64,000 bases of DNA from Shewanella basaltis (GCF_023283885.1 NZ_JAKILA010000015.1:1-64000), one strand, 5' to 3'. Counted from the stretch's first letter, positions 1 through 10,398 are shown. Notes: generated by a model not told the origin, from the sequence alone. A program made the numbers and translations.

Positions 1-52
1 TGCCGTGTTTCGTGCATCGCCTTTGACGCTAGGTCGTCGGCTTGGGCTGCGT

Positions 53-80
53 ATTCTACGCTTTCCCATCTTCGCGTCAA
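53..80 (-). promoter_or_regulatory. Downstream rRNA-operon promoter (P2-like) and leader
   Basis: On the minus strand TTGACG (80-75) and TAGAAT (58-53) are separated by 16 bp, preceded by an A-rich stretch that could act as an UP element. Transcription would run through positions 50-1, a non-coding leader, and out of the window. With the promoter at 185-212 this makes a tandem rrn-type control region. No coding sequence is visible in 1-323 on either strand. Confidence 0.75.
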
Positions 81-184
81 GTGTTTTTTCAAACTTTCTT
101 TTCGCGCTGAACCTTGTGTTTTGAAGCACTTGGTTCAACTCACTCGGTGACTGCTTTCGCTGTCTGCCGTGTCAGTGGATGCGC

Positions 185-212
185 ATTATAGGCAGCAAAA
201 GATTTAGTGCAA
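185..212 (-). promoter_or_regulatory. Upstream rRNA-operon promoter (P1-like)
   Basis: On the minus strand a -35 box TTGCAC (212-207) and a perfect -10 box TATAAT (190-185) are separated by 16 bp. The start region after the -10 is GC-rich, as in stringently controlled rRNA promoters. It points out of the left edge of the window. A second promoter of the same design follows 130 bp downstream. Tandem promoters of this strength with a long untranslated leader and no ORF behind them are typical of rrn operons; the 16S gene itself is not in the window, so that identity is inferred. Confidence 0.75.
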
Positions 213-264
213 CCCCTTTTTTAAGGTTATTTGTAGTTTTTGGCTTGTTTGCAGATAATTTAGC

Positions 265-293
265 CTGACCAGCTAGTTTTTAAGCATTATACT
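265..293 (+). promoter_or_regulatory. Candidate sigma70 promoter of yrdA
   Basis: CTGACC (265-270) and TATACT (288-293) are spaced by 17 bp, 31 bp upstream of the ATG of the gamma-carbonic anhydrase-like gene. The -10 is good and the -35 is weak. It diverges from the rRNA promoters to its left. Confidence 0.5.
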
Positions 294-323
294 GTCACAA
301 ACCATGAATATATAAGGATTGTT

Positions 324-875
324 ATGTCTACTAATGTGAGAGCTTACCAAGGAATACACCCTGATTTAGCTGATAGTGTCTATGTTGATGAGTCAGCTGT
401 GCTTGTAGGCGATATAAAATTGGACCATGATGCTAGTATTTGGCCACTTGTTGCCGCTCGTGGTGATGTTAATAAAATATGTATTGGTAAGCGTAGTAAT
501 GTGCAAGATGGCAGCATATTACATGTCACTCGCAAATCTTTAGCAAATCCAGATGGGCACCCACTGATTATTGGTGATGATGTCACTATTGGTCATAAGG
601 CAATGTTACATGGCTGTAAGATTGGTCATCGTGTTCTTATTGGCATGGGGGCTATTTTACTTGATGGCGCTGTAGTAGAGGATGATGTCATTGTGGGAGC
701 GGGCTCATTAGTCCCGCCTAATAAAGTACTGCAAAGCGGCTTTTTATATGTTGGCAGCCCTTGCAAGCAAGCGAGACCTCTAACTGAAGCAGAACGAGCC
801 TTTTTGCCTCAGTCTGCTGATAATTACGTTCGCTTAAAAAATGAGTATCTGGTTGATTTGCAGCAATCTAGCTAA
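324..875 (+). CDS. yrdA: Gamma-carbonic anhydrase-like protein (YrdA family)
   Basis: A 183-residue left-handed parallel beta-helix protein of the gamma-class carbonic anhydrase family, cytoplasmic and normally a trimer binding one metal per subunit interface. Hexapeptide-repeat sequence runs from about residue 20 to 140. The three expected metal-ligand histidines are visible: His67 (in SILHVT), His91 (in TIGHKA) and His96 (in MLHGC). Many YrdA proteins have no proven carbonic anhydrase activity, so the reaction is family-level knowledge only. An AAGGA ribosome site precedes the ATG. It stands alone between the rRNA promoter region and the GGDEF gene and ends in its own terminator. Length matches E. 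coli YrdA (about 184 residues). Confidence 0.93.
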   Translation: MSTNVRAYQGIHPDLADSVYVDESAVLVGDIKLDHDASIWPLVAARGDVNKICIGKRSNVQDGSILHVTRKSLANPDGHPLIIGDDVTIGHKAMLHGCKIGHRVLIGMGAILLDGAVVEDDVIVGAGSLVPPNKVLQSGFLYVGSPCKQARPLTEAERAFLPQSADNYVRLKNEYLVDLQQSS

Positions 876-890
876 TTGTATTATCTAAAT

Positions 891-922
891 GGGCATGACG
901 CATTATGCCCGTTTTATTTTTT
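891..922 (+). terminator. Rho-independent terminator after yrdA
   Basis: GGGCAT (891-896) pairs with ATGCCC (905-910), followed by a T-rich tract with one interrupting A. It lies 16 bp after the yrdA stop. The rest of 876-1052 holds no ORF; it is AT-rich and probably contains the promoter of the next gene. Confidence 0.65.
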
Positions 923-1052
923 GTTGCGATAAAATGGGTTATAACCCCGAACCAAGACATTTTTGCTTTATTAAGCTAACTTGCTTTATATAATAGTTTA
1001 TCTTGGATGGATTATTTATTTGATAGCCGATTTTTAAACAAGGATGAATTAG

Positions 1053-2270
1053 GTGCGCCCAAAGAATCGAGAGTCAAACACAAACAATAGGGATATCAGT
1101 GTTAAGCAGCATTTATTATTGCTGGTTATCCCATTGCTATTGATTAGTCTTGTTATCTTTGTGTTAGTTGAGACAGTAAACGCCTACTTGTATTTATCGT
1201 TAGTGTGTATCGGCTATATCATCAGTTATCTGCTGACCTATTTTATTCACAAACAAAACATACAGCGCCTTTGGCAACATCTTGATCAGGTGGTGCGAAT
1301 AAATGACACAACCTATGAGCTAGTTAATTTATCTAGTCAGTATGATTCTGAAAAAACCTTTTTAGATGCTTTACTGCAAAAAGCAGTTAATGCGATTGAT
1401 GATGCCGAAATGGGCAGCATTATATTAGTGGATCATTCGGCCAACCGATTGGTGTTTGAATCTGTTGTTGGATTAAACATCGATTTGCTTAGAAGCATTC
1501 ATTTTACTCTTGATGAAACCTTTTTATACCGAAAAACCGAAGGTCGTGTAGACAAGACTGTTCTGATTAATAATATGCGCCTTATCAATTCTAAAACAAC
1601 ACTAACTGATGATGAGCAGTTTGTGTTGTTAAACGCTTCAGAAAAACCGATTTGCTCTACTTTATCAAGCCCAATTAGAATTGATGGCGAGCTATACGGC
1701 ATGATGAATTTGGATAGCAGCAAAATGGAGGCCTTTGGTGAGTATGATATCAATCTTGTTAATATCCTGACCTCAGAGGCAGCCAATGCGATTTCTTTGT
1801 ATCAAAAATCTAAAAAAATCGAAGTCATGGCTAGCGTAGACGGTTTAACTGAATTATATAACCGCAAAAAATTTGATGCTGCTATTTCGCAATGGCAGCA
1901 TGACCCGAATTTAGCGAGCTATGTTGTCATTTTAGATATGGATAATTTAAAACCTCTTAATGATTTACACGGTCATCATGCTGGTGATTCAGCATTAAAA
2001 ACGTTTGCACAGTCTTTAAAGTCGATGTGGCATCCAGATTATTTGGTTGCTCGATATGGCGGAGATGAATTTGTTGCTTTATGTCTTGGACCTTTAGACA
2101 AACTGGAGGCGCAGATAACCCAGTTAGCACAAGATTTAAGTCAATTAACTCCTGCAATTCAGTTTAGTTATGGCATTGCTCAATATCAGCACGATTGGCA
2201 AAGTGCATTTAAGTTGGCTGATAGTAATATGTATCATCAGAAGCGACTCAAAAAAGCGGCAGCTAAATAA
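1053..2270 (+). CDS. Membrane GAF-GGDEF diguanylate cyclase
   Basis: A 405-residue protein with a GTG start. Two hydrophobic segments (about residues 20-40 and 44-66) anchor it in the inner membrane. A GAF-like sensor domain follows (about 95-255), then a GGDEF domain (about 260-400). The active-site motif is intact at 336-340 (ARYGGDEF), and the substrate-binding DMDNLKPLND and SYGIAQY segments are present, so synthesis of cyclic di-GMP from two GTP is expected. The inhibitory RxxD site five residues before GGDEF is absent (HPDY there), suggesting no classical product inhibition. The ligand of the GAF domain cannot be told from sequence. It stands alone, convergent with the DUF1488 gene 15 bp downstream. 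Confidence 0.9.
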   Translation: MRPKNRESNTNNRDISVKQHLLLLVIPLLLISLVIFVLVETVNAYLYLSLVCIGYIISYLLTYFIHKQNIQRLWQHLDQVVRINDTTYELVNLSSQYDSEKTFLDALLQKAVNAIDDAEMGSIILVDHSANRLVFESVVGLNIDLLRSIHFTLDETFLYRKTEGRVDKTVLINNMRLINSKTTLTDDEQFVLLNASEKPICSTLSSPIRIDGELYGMMNLDSSKMEAFGEYDINLVNILTSEAANAISLYQKSKKIEVMASVDGLTELYNRKKFDAAISQWQHDPNLASYVVILDMDNLKPLNDLHGHHAGDSALKTFAQSLKSMWHPDYLVARYGGDEFVALCLGPLDKLEAQITQLAQDLSQLTPAIQFSYGIAQYQHDWQSAFKLADSNMYHQKRLKKAAAK

Positions 2271-2287
2271 CCTAATCAACCGCTTTT
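2251..2287. terminator. Possible weak bidirectional terminator
   Basis: AAAAGCGG near 2252-2259 can pair with CCGCTTTT at 2280-2287 across a loop of about 20 nt. It covers the gap between the convergent GGDEF and DUF1488 genes. The long loop makes it a weak candidate. Confidence 0.3.
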
Positions 2288-2543
2288 AATAGAGTTCAAT
2301 ATCTCCATTATCATTAAACGATTCTTGGCCAATTAACGCTTCAGCTTTGTCTTCTATATCGAAGCGACAGAGCTCGAATACGTCAGCCGCATTAGACTGA
2401 TTAATACCTTGTTGTTCACAAAATTGGCCCATCGCCGTAAAGCTCACATAACAATTAATATTCACCCCTTGTTGTTGAGCAATAAACCTTACTCTATCTT
2501 GTTCAATAAATAACTGATCGGTAAAAATAATACTTTGATTCAT
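2286..2543 (-). CDS. DUF1488 family small protein
   Basis: An 85-residue soluble protein of the DUF1488 family, which commonly sits after aroE in Shewanella and Vibrio. No catalytic motif, signal peptide or membrane segment is visible, and the function is unknown. Its ATG overlaps the last base of the aroE stop codon (TAATG), so the two are translationally coupled. The conserved neighbourhood gives no proven link to aromatic amino-acid synthesis. Confidence 0.85.
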   Translation of the reverse strand: MNQSIIFTDQLFIEQDRVRFIAQQQGVNINCYVSFTAMGQFCEQQGINQSNAADVFELCRFDIEDKAEALIGQESFNDNGDIELY

Positions 2544-3376
2544 TAATCCACAGCCTTTTTTGCGAGTAACTCACGAAGTTTACGCATTACAGGACCTTGA
2601 TCTGGTGTAACGCCTCGCCATAAATGAAAACTAGCGGCCGCTTGCCCTACTAACATACCCAAACCGTCTGCCGTTTTGCGCGCGCCCTGTGCTTGAGCCC
2701 ACTGATTAAATGGCGTGGTTTGTTGGCTATAAGTCATGTCGTAAGTATCGGTTGTTCCATCAACTATTGTGTCAGGTAGTGCAATCAGTTGTCCTGTTAA
2801 TCCGGCTGATGTTGAGTTAATCACCAAATCAAATGGCGAACTCAGCTCCGAAATGGGTTTAGCAAAAAAGTTACCATACTCATTAAACCGCCTTTGCAAT
2901 TGCTCGGCTTTGTCATGTGTACGATTACAAATAACCAATTGCGCGACGTTTTGCTGCAATATAGGTAATATGCAGCCTCTTGCCGCGCCACCAGCGCCCA
3001 CGAGTAAAACACGTTTACTCTTTAGTGGACCAAACAGCCTTTCGACATCATTGACCAAACCAACACCATCAGTGTTATCGCCAGCAATTTTGCCATTAGG
3101 TAAATTAACCAACGTGTTAACTGCTCCTGCTAATTTAGCCATTTCGCTTAGTTCATCGCACATGGCAAAGGCTTGCTCTTTAAATGGCGCAGTAACATTG
3201 GCGCCTTGCCCACCATTGGCAAAGAAGGCAGTTAATGAAGAAGAGAATTGATCAACCGGCGCTAATATGGCCTCGTAACTCATATCTTGGTCAGTCTGTA
3301 ATGCAAACTCGCTATGAATTAAGGGCGACTTGCTTTGTGCGATAGGGTTACCAAAAACAGCATATTTATCGGTCAT
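2543..3376 (-). CDS. aroE: Shikimate 5-dehydrogenase
   Basis: Reduces 3-dehydroshikimate to shikimate with NADPH in the chorismate pathway. The N-terminal substrate domain has the shikimate-binding SKSPLIH segment and the catalytic Lys/Asp pair in NVTAPFK and GDNTDG. The Rossmann domain has a GAGGAARG dinucleotide loop followed by an NRT stretch typical of NADP specificity. I chose the ATG at 3376 (277 residues). An upstream ATG at 3391 would add five residues, but the purine-rich AGAGAG lies 5 bp before 3376. First gene of a two-gene unit with DUF1488. Confidence 0.95.
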   Translation of the reverse strand: MTDKYAVFGNPIAQSKSPLIHSEFALQTDQDMSYEAILAPVDQFSSSLTAFFANGGQGANVTAPFKEQAFAMCDELSEMAKLAGAVNTLVNLPNGKIAGDNTDGVGLVNDVERLFGPLKSKRVLLVGAGGAARGCILPILQQNVAQLVICNRTHDKAEQLQRRFNEYGNFFAKPISELSSPFDLVINSTSAGLTGQLIALPDTIVDGTTDTYDMTYSQQTTPFNQWAQAQGARKTADGLGMLVGQAAASFHLWRGVTPDQGPVMRKLRELLAKKAVD

Positions 3377-3406
3377 CAAAACTCTCTTCATTTATATTAA
3401 TTACGT

Positions 3407-4648
3407 CTAGCGATAGGCTGCAGGCATATCTGTTTTTTTCAAATAACGATCTCGCAACTCATCTTGACGACTTTGTAAGCCTTGTTCATCGCCTGCAATC
3501 CACATCATCTGAACTTTAGAGCGATATTCAAACGGGTCACCGCTCCATAATACTAAGTCAGCAGGTTGACCTACGGCAATACGTCCACCTTCTAGATGAA
3601 AAATATCTGCAATGTTAGCCGTTATTGCCGCCAGTGCATCGTGATAATCCATACCATTAGCCACCGCATTACCGGCACTGTATCGCAATGCATATACCCC
3701 ATGGCTGTCGCCTGGTAAGGCTATCGCCACTTTTACTCCCGCGCTTGCCAGTTTAGCGGCGTTATCAAGCGAGTTATGAAGCGCATCAAAGCTTTCTGGT
3801 AGGTTGCGCATAACATCAATGACAACCGGAATATTTGCCTTTGCCAATTGCTCTGCAACCAAAACCGCATCTGCTGCGTTAACAATAACCAGATCCAAAT
3901 TAAACTTCTGTTTAAGGTTAACCATATGCAAAATATCGCTTGCACGGTCAACTGCAACAATCAATGGTTTTTTGCCTGCTAAAACCGATGCGATGACGGT
4001 ATCCTCACGGCTTACTTCATCATCTTTATCTTTTGATTTTTTCCCCTCAGATAAGGCTTTTTTAACATCATCTAATTTATGGATGAGTTGTTGCATACCA
4101 ATAGCTCGAGACCCTTCATCAGCGGCGCCTAATTGAACAAATAACCCGGTATTGGTGGCCAGCACACTATCAAAATCACCGGTTAAATTGACAACAAATG
4201 TTTCTCCAGCAAATACACTCTCACCACCATCTGATGTAACGATATTACGGGTTATTCCCCCCTTACGCGCAAACGGGATAGTGGTAGCTTTAGGATTAAA
4301 TGCAAGGCTTGGATCAAAGATAATATCGGCTTCTTTATCGCTTGCATCTCGAGATGTTGCCACGGCACCAACCTCAACTAATCCCATATCATTCATCGCG
4401 GCAATAAAGCCTGGCGTCAAGGTTGCACCTTTAGCATCAACGACACGATCAAATGACATATTTTGTGGATTGATTGCTGAAATAATACCGTTTTCGAATA
4501 CTACTGTTGCTTGGTTTAATACGCCTTGTTCGGTGGCTGTATGTACCGTGGCATTAATGATGGCAACACTTTCAGCTTTTACAGCACAACTTAATAACAG
4601 GCCGACCGATAAACTTAAAGCAAGTAAAGATTTGTTAAATAGCGTCAT
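3407..4648 (-). CDS. Exported amidohydrolase-like protein lacking metal ligands
   Basis: A 413-residue protein with a signal peptide (cleavage likely after Ala25, VKA/ES), so periplasmic. The overall plan is that of imidazolonepropionase-like amidohydrolases: an N-terminal beta-sandwich segment ending in VVDAKGATLTPGFI, a TIM-barrel and a C-terminal GRIAVGQPADLVLWSGDPF segment. The HxH metal motif that should follow TPGFI is replaced by AAMNDM. The other expected metal positions also look altered (VAVDRASD in place of a histidine-containing strand). It is therefore probably not a metal hydrolase. It follows a complete paralogue by 11 bp in one operon and may serve it as a structural or regulatory partner; that is inference. 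Confidence 0.85.
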   Translation of the reverse strand: MTLFNKSLLALSLSVGLLLSCAVKAESVAIINATVHTATEQGVLNQATVVFENGIISAINPQNMSFDRVVDAKGATLTPGFIAAMNDMGLVEVGAVATSRDASDKEADIIFDPSLAFNPKATTIPFARKGGITRNIVTSDGGESVFAGETFVVNLTGDFDSVLATNTGLFVQLGAADEGSRAIGMQQLIHKLDDVKKALSEGKKSKDKDDEVSREDTVIASVLAGKKPLIVAVDRASDILHMVNLKQKFNLDLVIVNAADAVLVAEQLAKANIPVVIDVMRNLPESFDALHNSLDNAAKLASAGVKVAIALPGDSHGVYALRYSAGNAVANGMDYHDALAAITANIADIFHLEGGRIAVGQPADLVLWSGDPFEYRSKVQMMWIAGDEQGLQSRQDELRDRYLKKTDMPAAYR

Positions 4649-4659
4649 TGTCTTGCTCC

Positions 4660-6042
4660 TTATTGTTGACCTAACATAAAGTCACTTTGTGCTTGATAGG
4701 CGGCATCGTGGCGGTCAAAAACTTTGGCGCCATCAATAAACACTTTTTCAGCCTGGGCGTATACACTAAACGGATTCGTATTCCAAATAACCACATCTGC
4801 ATTTTTACCCACTTCAAGCGAGCCAGTTTTATCACTTATGCCTAATGATTTAGCCGCATTAGCGGTAATCCAAGCAATGGCATGTTGTTCTGTTATCTCA
4901 AAACCGTTGTCGTTTGCCGCATGCATAATTTTGGCGGTTTCTTGATTAAGGCGCTGAATAGTCACCCCAGAATCAGAGTGCACAATGGCACATGAATTTT
5001 TCACTGCATCAACCATGGCAACATTTTCAAGTACCATGTCGTAAGCTTCAAGCTTAAAACCCCACCAATCTGGCCACATCGCGGCACAGTTGCCATTTTC
5101 TGCCAATAAATCTGCAATTTTGTAAGCTTCGACGGCATGGTGAAATGTTCCAGCGTGATAACCAAACTCTTTGCCTAAGTCGATCATCATTGCCATTTCT
5201 TCAGCTTTGTAGCAGTGATTATGAATCAAAATATCGCCTTCAAGCACACCTTTAAGTGTATCTTTCATTAAGTCACGCTCTGGGGCTATTGGGTTTTTAC
5301 CTGCTGCGTAATCGGCATTGTATTTGTCCCAGGCACGCTTATATTCTGTGGCCTGGATAAATGCGGTACGGTAACCTGCCATATTTCCCATACGGGTCAT
5401 GGGTAATTCATTACGACCTCCGTAAAGGTTTTTGGGGTTTTCCCCACAGGCCATTTTTAATCCATAAGGGGCTTGGGGGAACTTCATCGCTTGCATTGTC
5501 GTGGCAGGAATGTTTTTTAACGTAACCCCACGGCCACCAATTAAATTGGCTGAACCTGGCAAAATTTGTAACGTCGTAATCCCGCCTTCACGTGCACGAT
5601 TAAAGCCTGGGTCTTGCGGCCATACGCTGTGTTCTGCCCAAACCTCAGCGGTAACGGGATTCGTCATTTCGTTACCGTCATTATGAGATTCCGCATTAGG
5701 GCTAGGATAGACCCCTAAATGCGAGTGCACATCAATAATACCTGGAGTAATCCATTTCCCTTTCGCATCAATAACCACAGCGCCCTCTGCAGGCAGTTGT
5801 TGACCAACAGCACTAATTTTACCGTCTTTTATCAACACATCAGCGTTATCAACTCGCTCACCAGTACCCGTTAATACGATGGCATTTTTAAGTAGCGTTG
5901 TGGCATTAGGTAACGCATGGTAGGTACTTGGGTATGGGTTGGTGTTGATGATAACTTGCGGATCTTGTTGTTCTGCAGGGTTGCAACCTGACAGCGCAAT
6001 ACATAATGCAACAGCAACCAAAGAAGGCGTGAGTTTTACCAT
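4660..6042 (-). CDS. Lipoprotein amidohydrolase, imidazolonepropionase-like
   Basis: A 460-residue exported protein with a lipobox (LSGC, Cys20), so probably anchored to a membrane on the periplasmic side. It belongs to the metal-dependent amidohydrolase superfamily. The HxH motif is present (VHSH, His106 and His108), with further candidate ligands in LIHNHC, GTFHHAVEA and a late SDSG aspartate. The C-terminal GSLEVGKNADVVIWNTNPF segment closes the beta-sandwich. The substrate is unknown; relatives hydrolyse cyclic amides or dipeptides. First gene of a two-gene operon with the metal-ligand-less paralogue. A GGAG-type ribosome site precedes the ATG. Confidence 0.9.
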   Translation of the reverse strand: MVKLTPSLVAVALCIALSGCNPAEQQDPQVIINTNPYPSTYHALPNATTLLKNAIVLTGTGERVDNADVLIKDGKISAVGQQLPAEGAVVIDAKGKWITPGIIDVHSHLGVYPSPNAESHNDGNEMTNPVTAEVWAEHSVWPQDPGFNRAREGGITTLQILPGSANLIGGRGVTLKNIPATTMQAMKFPQAPYGLKMACGENPKNLYGGRNELPMTRMGNMAGYRTAFIQATEYKRAWDKYNADYAAGKNPIAPERDLMKDTLKGVLEGDILIHNHCYKAEEMAMMIDLGKEFGYHAGTFHHAVEAYKIADLLAENGNCAAMWPDWWGFKLEAYDMVLENVAMVDAVKNSCAIVHSDSGVTIQRLNQETAKIMHAANDNGFEITEQHAIAWITANAAKSLGISDKTGSLEVGKNADVVIWNTNPFSVYAQAEKVFIDGAKVFDRHDAAYQAQSDFMLGQQ

Positions 6043-6192
6043 TGATTGAGTTCTCCTTTCTTATTTTGCGCCCAATCTACCCCAAGTTAGCGACTGAAAT
6101 ACAGCGCAATCGTTAATTAATTGGTATCAAAACGTTAATAATACAATGCTCTTATGCAATAATGGGATTGATAAATATCCACAACCCCTTCG

Positions 6193-6597
6193 ATGAGCAC
6201 TATGCACTGGTTACGAAAATTATTTGCTAAACAACCTCAAGATGACAGAGACGCCTCTCAATCAAACGCCTACGACATTATTGGTGGGGATGAAGTAATC
6301 AGATTAATTGCGCATGATTTTTATCAACAAATGCAAACTCGCCCTGAAACTCAGGCTTTATTGGCAATACACAGAGCGCCAATTGCTGACTCTGAACAAA
6401 AGTTATATGAATTTTTAAGTGGCTGGCTTGGCGGTCCACAGCTCTATCAACAAAAATATGGTCACCCGGCGCTTAGAGCAAGACACATGCCTTTTTCGAT
6501 TGATGAATCGATGCGTGATCAATGGTTAATTTGCATGCGCGCTGCCATTATCAACTCAATAAAAAAGCCTGAACATCACAGGCTATTTCGACGTTAG
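6193..6597 (+). CDS. Group II truncated haemoglobin, 3' end probably frameshifted
   Basis: 134 residues as read. The helices match group 2 truncated haemoglobins: GGDEVIRLIAHDFYQQM, then a FLSGWLGGPQLY segment and the haem-proximal histidine region YGHPALRARHMPF, then MRDQWL. Such proteins bind O2 or NO in the cytoplasm. The last eight residues (HHRLFRR region) do not fit the family. In the frame reached after about 6575 the DNA encodes SQAISTLADNMRNR, which does fit the usual C-terminal ADxMRN helix, stopping at 6620. A one-base loss near 6574 would explain this. It may still fold, since only the last helix is changed. Divergent from the amidohydrolase operon and convergent with hemF. Confidence 0.85.
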   Translation: MSTMHWLRKLFAKQPQDDRDASQSNAYDIIGGDEVIRLIAHDFYQQMQTRPETQALLAIHRAPIADSEQKLYEFLSGWLGGPQLYQQKYGHPALRARHMPFSIDESMRDQWLICMRAAIINSIKKPEHHRLFRR

Positions 6598-6661
6598 CCG
6601 ACAATATGCGTAACCGATAATCGCTAACGCAATGTCGCTAATTCATGTTACTCACTCACAG

Positions 6662-8165
<1,504 letters not shown>

Positions 8166-8204
8166 TGGATTTCCTTTCATCTAATTAATGGTGGTAACAA
8201 CAAA

Positions 8205-8768
8205 TTACTTTGCTCGCTTATATTTACAGCTTTTTTGCGGGCACTCAAGACGGCTACCCGCGGCCCCTTTGCGTTCGACTAAAATACCAAACCCGCAATC
8301 GGGACAAGCTTCATTATAAGGTGGATAGTTTACGATAAACTTGCATTTTGGGTAGGCGCTGCAAGCATAAAAAACCTTACCATAGCGGCTGGTTCGCGAT
8401 TCTAGATGACCATTGCGACAATGGGGACATGTTATTTGTGCGAGTGCGTTGCTGTGATCGTGTTTTTCAATGTGAGTGCACTGCGGATAATGCGTACACC
8501 CAATAAAAATACCAAAACGCCCTGATTTTACCGCTAATTCGTTACCGCATTCAGGACATTCAGAACCCGTTATCACTTGCGTTTCTATTGACTCGTGCTG
8601 AACCAATGGTCGAGTATAGTCGCAAGCAGGATAATTGTTACAGCCAATAAAACTGCCATGCTTACTGTGCTTAACCGACAGCTCAGAGCCACAAACAGGA
8701 CAAAGCTCAAACTCTTTTTCCAATGCATGTTCATGAACAGTAAACAGCTGCTGATCAATTTTAGACAT
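8205..8768 (-). CDS. yrdD: Topoisomerase-type zinc-ribbon protein (YrdD family)
   Basis: 187 residues made almost entirely of four zinc ribbons like those at the C-terminus of DNA topoisomerase I: CPVCGSEL...CNNYPACDY, CPECGNEL...CTHYPQC, CPHCRNGHL...CSAYPKC and CPDCG...CPQKSC. There is no topoisomerase catalytic domain, so it probably binds single-stranded DNA or RNA rather than cutting it. Function is not established. It lies between smg (with a terminator in the gap) and tsaC. Confidence 0.88.
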   Translation of the reverse strand: MSKIDQQLFTVHEHALEKEFELCPVCGSELSVKHSKHGSFIGCNNYPACDYTRPLVQHESIETQVITGSECPECGNELAVKSGRFGIFIGCTHYPQCTHIEKHDHSNALAQITCPHCRNGHLESRTSRYGKVFYACSAYPKCKFIVNYPPYNEACPDCGFGILVERKGAAGSRLECPQKSCKYKRAK

Positions 8769-8797
8769 GGTGCTCTCAAATAATCTATAGATCTAAA

Positions 8798-8819
8798 AAA
8801 GGAGGCTATGCCTCCTTTC
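8798..8819 (-). terminator. Terminator after smg
   Basis: AAAGGAGGC and GCCTCCTTT form a 9-bp stem with a TAT loop. Read on the minus strand it is followed by a run of T, and it lies just after the smg stop at 8822. It separates LysM-dprA-smg from yrdD-tsaC-hemF, at least partly. Confidence 0.8.
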
Positions 8820-8821
8820 TG

Positions 8822-9295
8822 TTATGAATGTAAGCGCCCTTCTGGCTGCTCAAAGATTAAATCTTCCATTTGCTCGTAGGCTGATTCATTACCGGGCACA
8901 TTAAATAGTACCATTAATACCACCCATTTGAGATCTTCAAGCACCAATGTTGGTTCGTCTAATTCCATGACACGGTCAATCACCATTTCACGGGTTTCAA
9001 CACTGAGCACTTGGATTTGCTCTAAGAACAGTAAAAAACCACGGCTCTCAACATCTAACTTAGCCATTTCCGCTTTAGTATAAATACGGAATGAGTGCTG
9101 AGCATGATTGCACAAGTATGGTTTATCGCTTTCTTGTAGATCAGCTAAGTGCTCTAACCAAGAAAGGGCTTTGATAATATCAACTTGATGAAAACCCGCT
9201 CGAGTTAACTCTTTGGTGAGCTCATCTTCATCAACTAATAGTTCAATTTCACTATGAACATAATTTTCAAATAAATACATGAGGATATCAAACAT
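8822..9295 (-). CDS. smg: Smg family protein (DUF494)
   Basis: 157 residues from the ATG at 9295, the same length as E. coli Smg. The open frame extends 17 codons further, but the conserved start is [16 protein letters not shown]. The family hallmark [26 protein letters not shown] is in the middle and [16 protein letters not shown] near the end. Acidic, all-helical, cytoplasmic. Function is unknown; the gene is widely found next to dprA. It begins 2 bp after the dprA stop. Confidence 0.92.
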   Translation of the reverse strand: MFDILMYLFENYVHSEIELLVDEDELTKELTRAGFHQVDIIKALSWLEHLADLQESDKPYLCNHAQHSFRIYTKAEMAKLDVESRGFLLFLEQIQVLSVETREMVIDRVMELDEPTLVLEDLKWVVLMVLFNVPGNESAYEQMEDLIFEQPEGRLHS

Positions 9296-9297
9296 GG

Positions 9298-10398
9298 CTA
9301 ACTCCTCTTTAGTCTGACGTAACCACCGGGCACAGCTGCAACCCACCCTTGTAATTCAAGTTCAAGCATTTGTACTAACACCAGATCTATTGGCTTCCCA
9401 CTATCCTCAACCACAGCATCAATCGAAGTGGTTTCATATCCTACACTAGCTAACAGCGAGGGAAATGGCAAATCACAACTGTCATTATCCTGTATATGGT
9501 GCCTTTGATGCAATTGTTCAAGGTGATATTCCGATAAACACCCTAACTCTTCTATTATATCGGCAGCAGACTCAACAAGTTTTGCCCCATTTTTAATTAA
9601 ATCGTGACAACCTTGGCTATAGCCACCTAAAACAGACCCTGGCACAGCGAACACTTCACGATTTTGTTCAACGGCTAATCGAGCACTGATTAATGATCCG
9701 CTTTTACGACTGGCCTCCACCACCACAGTCCCTAAACTTAAGCCACTGACAATACGATTGCGTTTAGGAAAATTACCCGCGTAGGGCCCAATATGCGGCC
9801 AATACTCGCTCATAACACAACCAGAATGAACAATATCGTGATACAAACAGTGATGTCGTTTTGGGTAAATGCGCTCAACACCTGTACCTAATACCGCTAC
9901 AGTTGTTCCATTGGCGGCCAACGTGGCCTTGTGTGCAGCGCCATCAATGCCACTTGCCATTCCACTGGTAATGGCAAAACCTTGGGAGGCGAGGTTATAA
10001 GCCAATTCGGCAGCCGTGTCTAACCCACCACGTGATGCATTACGACTTCCAACAATGGCAATACTCGGTATCACTAACGACTCAATCGCGCCTTTAACAA
10101 ATAACACAAGGGGAGCATCGCTAATTTGCAGCAATAATGGTGGGTATAAGGGATCTGATGGGGTTAAAATATAATGATTGGGTTGTAACTCTTGCCACGC
10201 TAAGGCCTGCTCCACCTTTTCAACATCAATATGGCACTTTGCCAGCAAGCTTGCCGATAGCGGCAAACTCTCTGGTTCAAACTCAAGACGTTGACGAAGT
10301 TCTTCAACGTCCATCTGAGTTAATAATTGTTGAATCCGAGTCGGTCCTAACCCAGATACTGCACAAACAACTAGCCAGTCGACCAGTTTATCCGAAAT
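9298..10398 (-). CDS. dprA: DNA processing protein DprA (Smf), probable ATT start
   Basis: Loads RecA onto incoming single-stranded DNA during transformation. The Rossmann-like core is intact: [61 protein letters not shown] and [23 protein letters not shown] winged-helix DML1-like tail closes it. The first ATG is at 10314, but the same frame upstream encodes [19 protein letters not shown], the conserved SAM-like N-terminus of DprA, back to a TGA at 10404-10402. No ATG, GTG or TTG lies in that extension. The best start is ATT at 10398, three bases after an AAGGGTGA ribosome site; CTG at 10386 is the alternative. This gives 366 residues. The ATT overlaps the LysM-gene stop by one base. Confidence 0.88.
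   Translation of the reverse strand: MSDKLVDWLVVCAVSGLGPTRIQQLLTQMDVEELRQRLEFEPESLPLSASLLAKCHIDVEKVEQALAWQELQPNHYILTPSDPLYPPLLLQISDAPLVLFVKGAIESLVIPSIAIVGSRNASRGGLDTAAELAYNLASQGFAITSGMASGIDGAAHKATLAANGTTVAVLGTGVERIYPKRHHCLYHDIVHSGCVMSEYWPHIGPYAGNFPKRNRIVSGLSLGTVVVEASRKSGSLISARLAVEQNREVFAVPGSVLGGYSQGCHDLIKNGAKLVESAADIIEELGCLSEYHLEQLHQRHHIQDNDSCDLPFPSLLASVGYETTSIDAVVEDSGKPIDLVLVQMLELELQGWVAAVPGGYVRLKRS

Noticed and set aside
6561..6572. Programmed -1 frameshift at A_AAA_AAG in the truncated haemoglobin gene
   Set aside because: A -1 slip meets TGA after a single codon and does not reach the conserved C-terminal frame, so it cannot restore the protein; a simple indel at 6574 is more likely.
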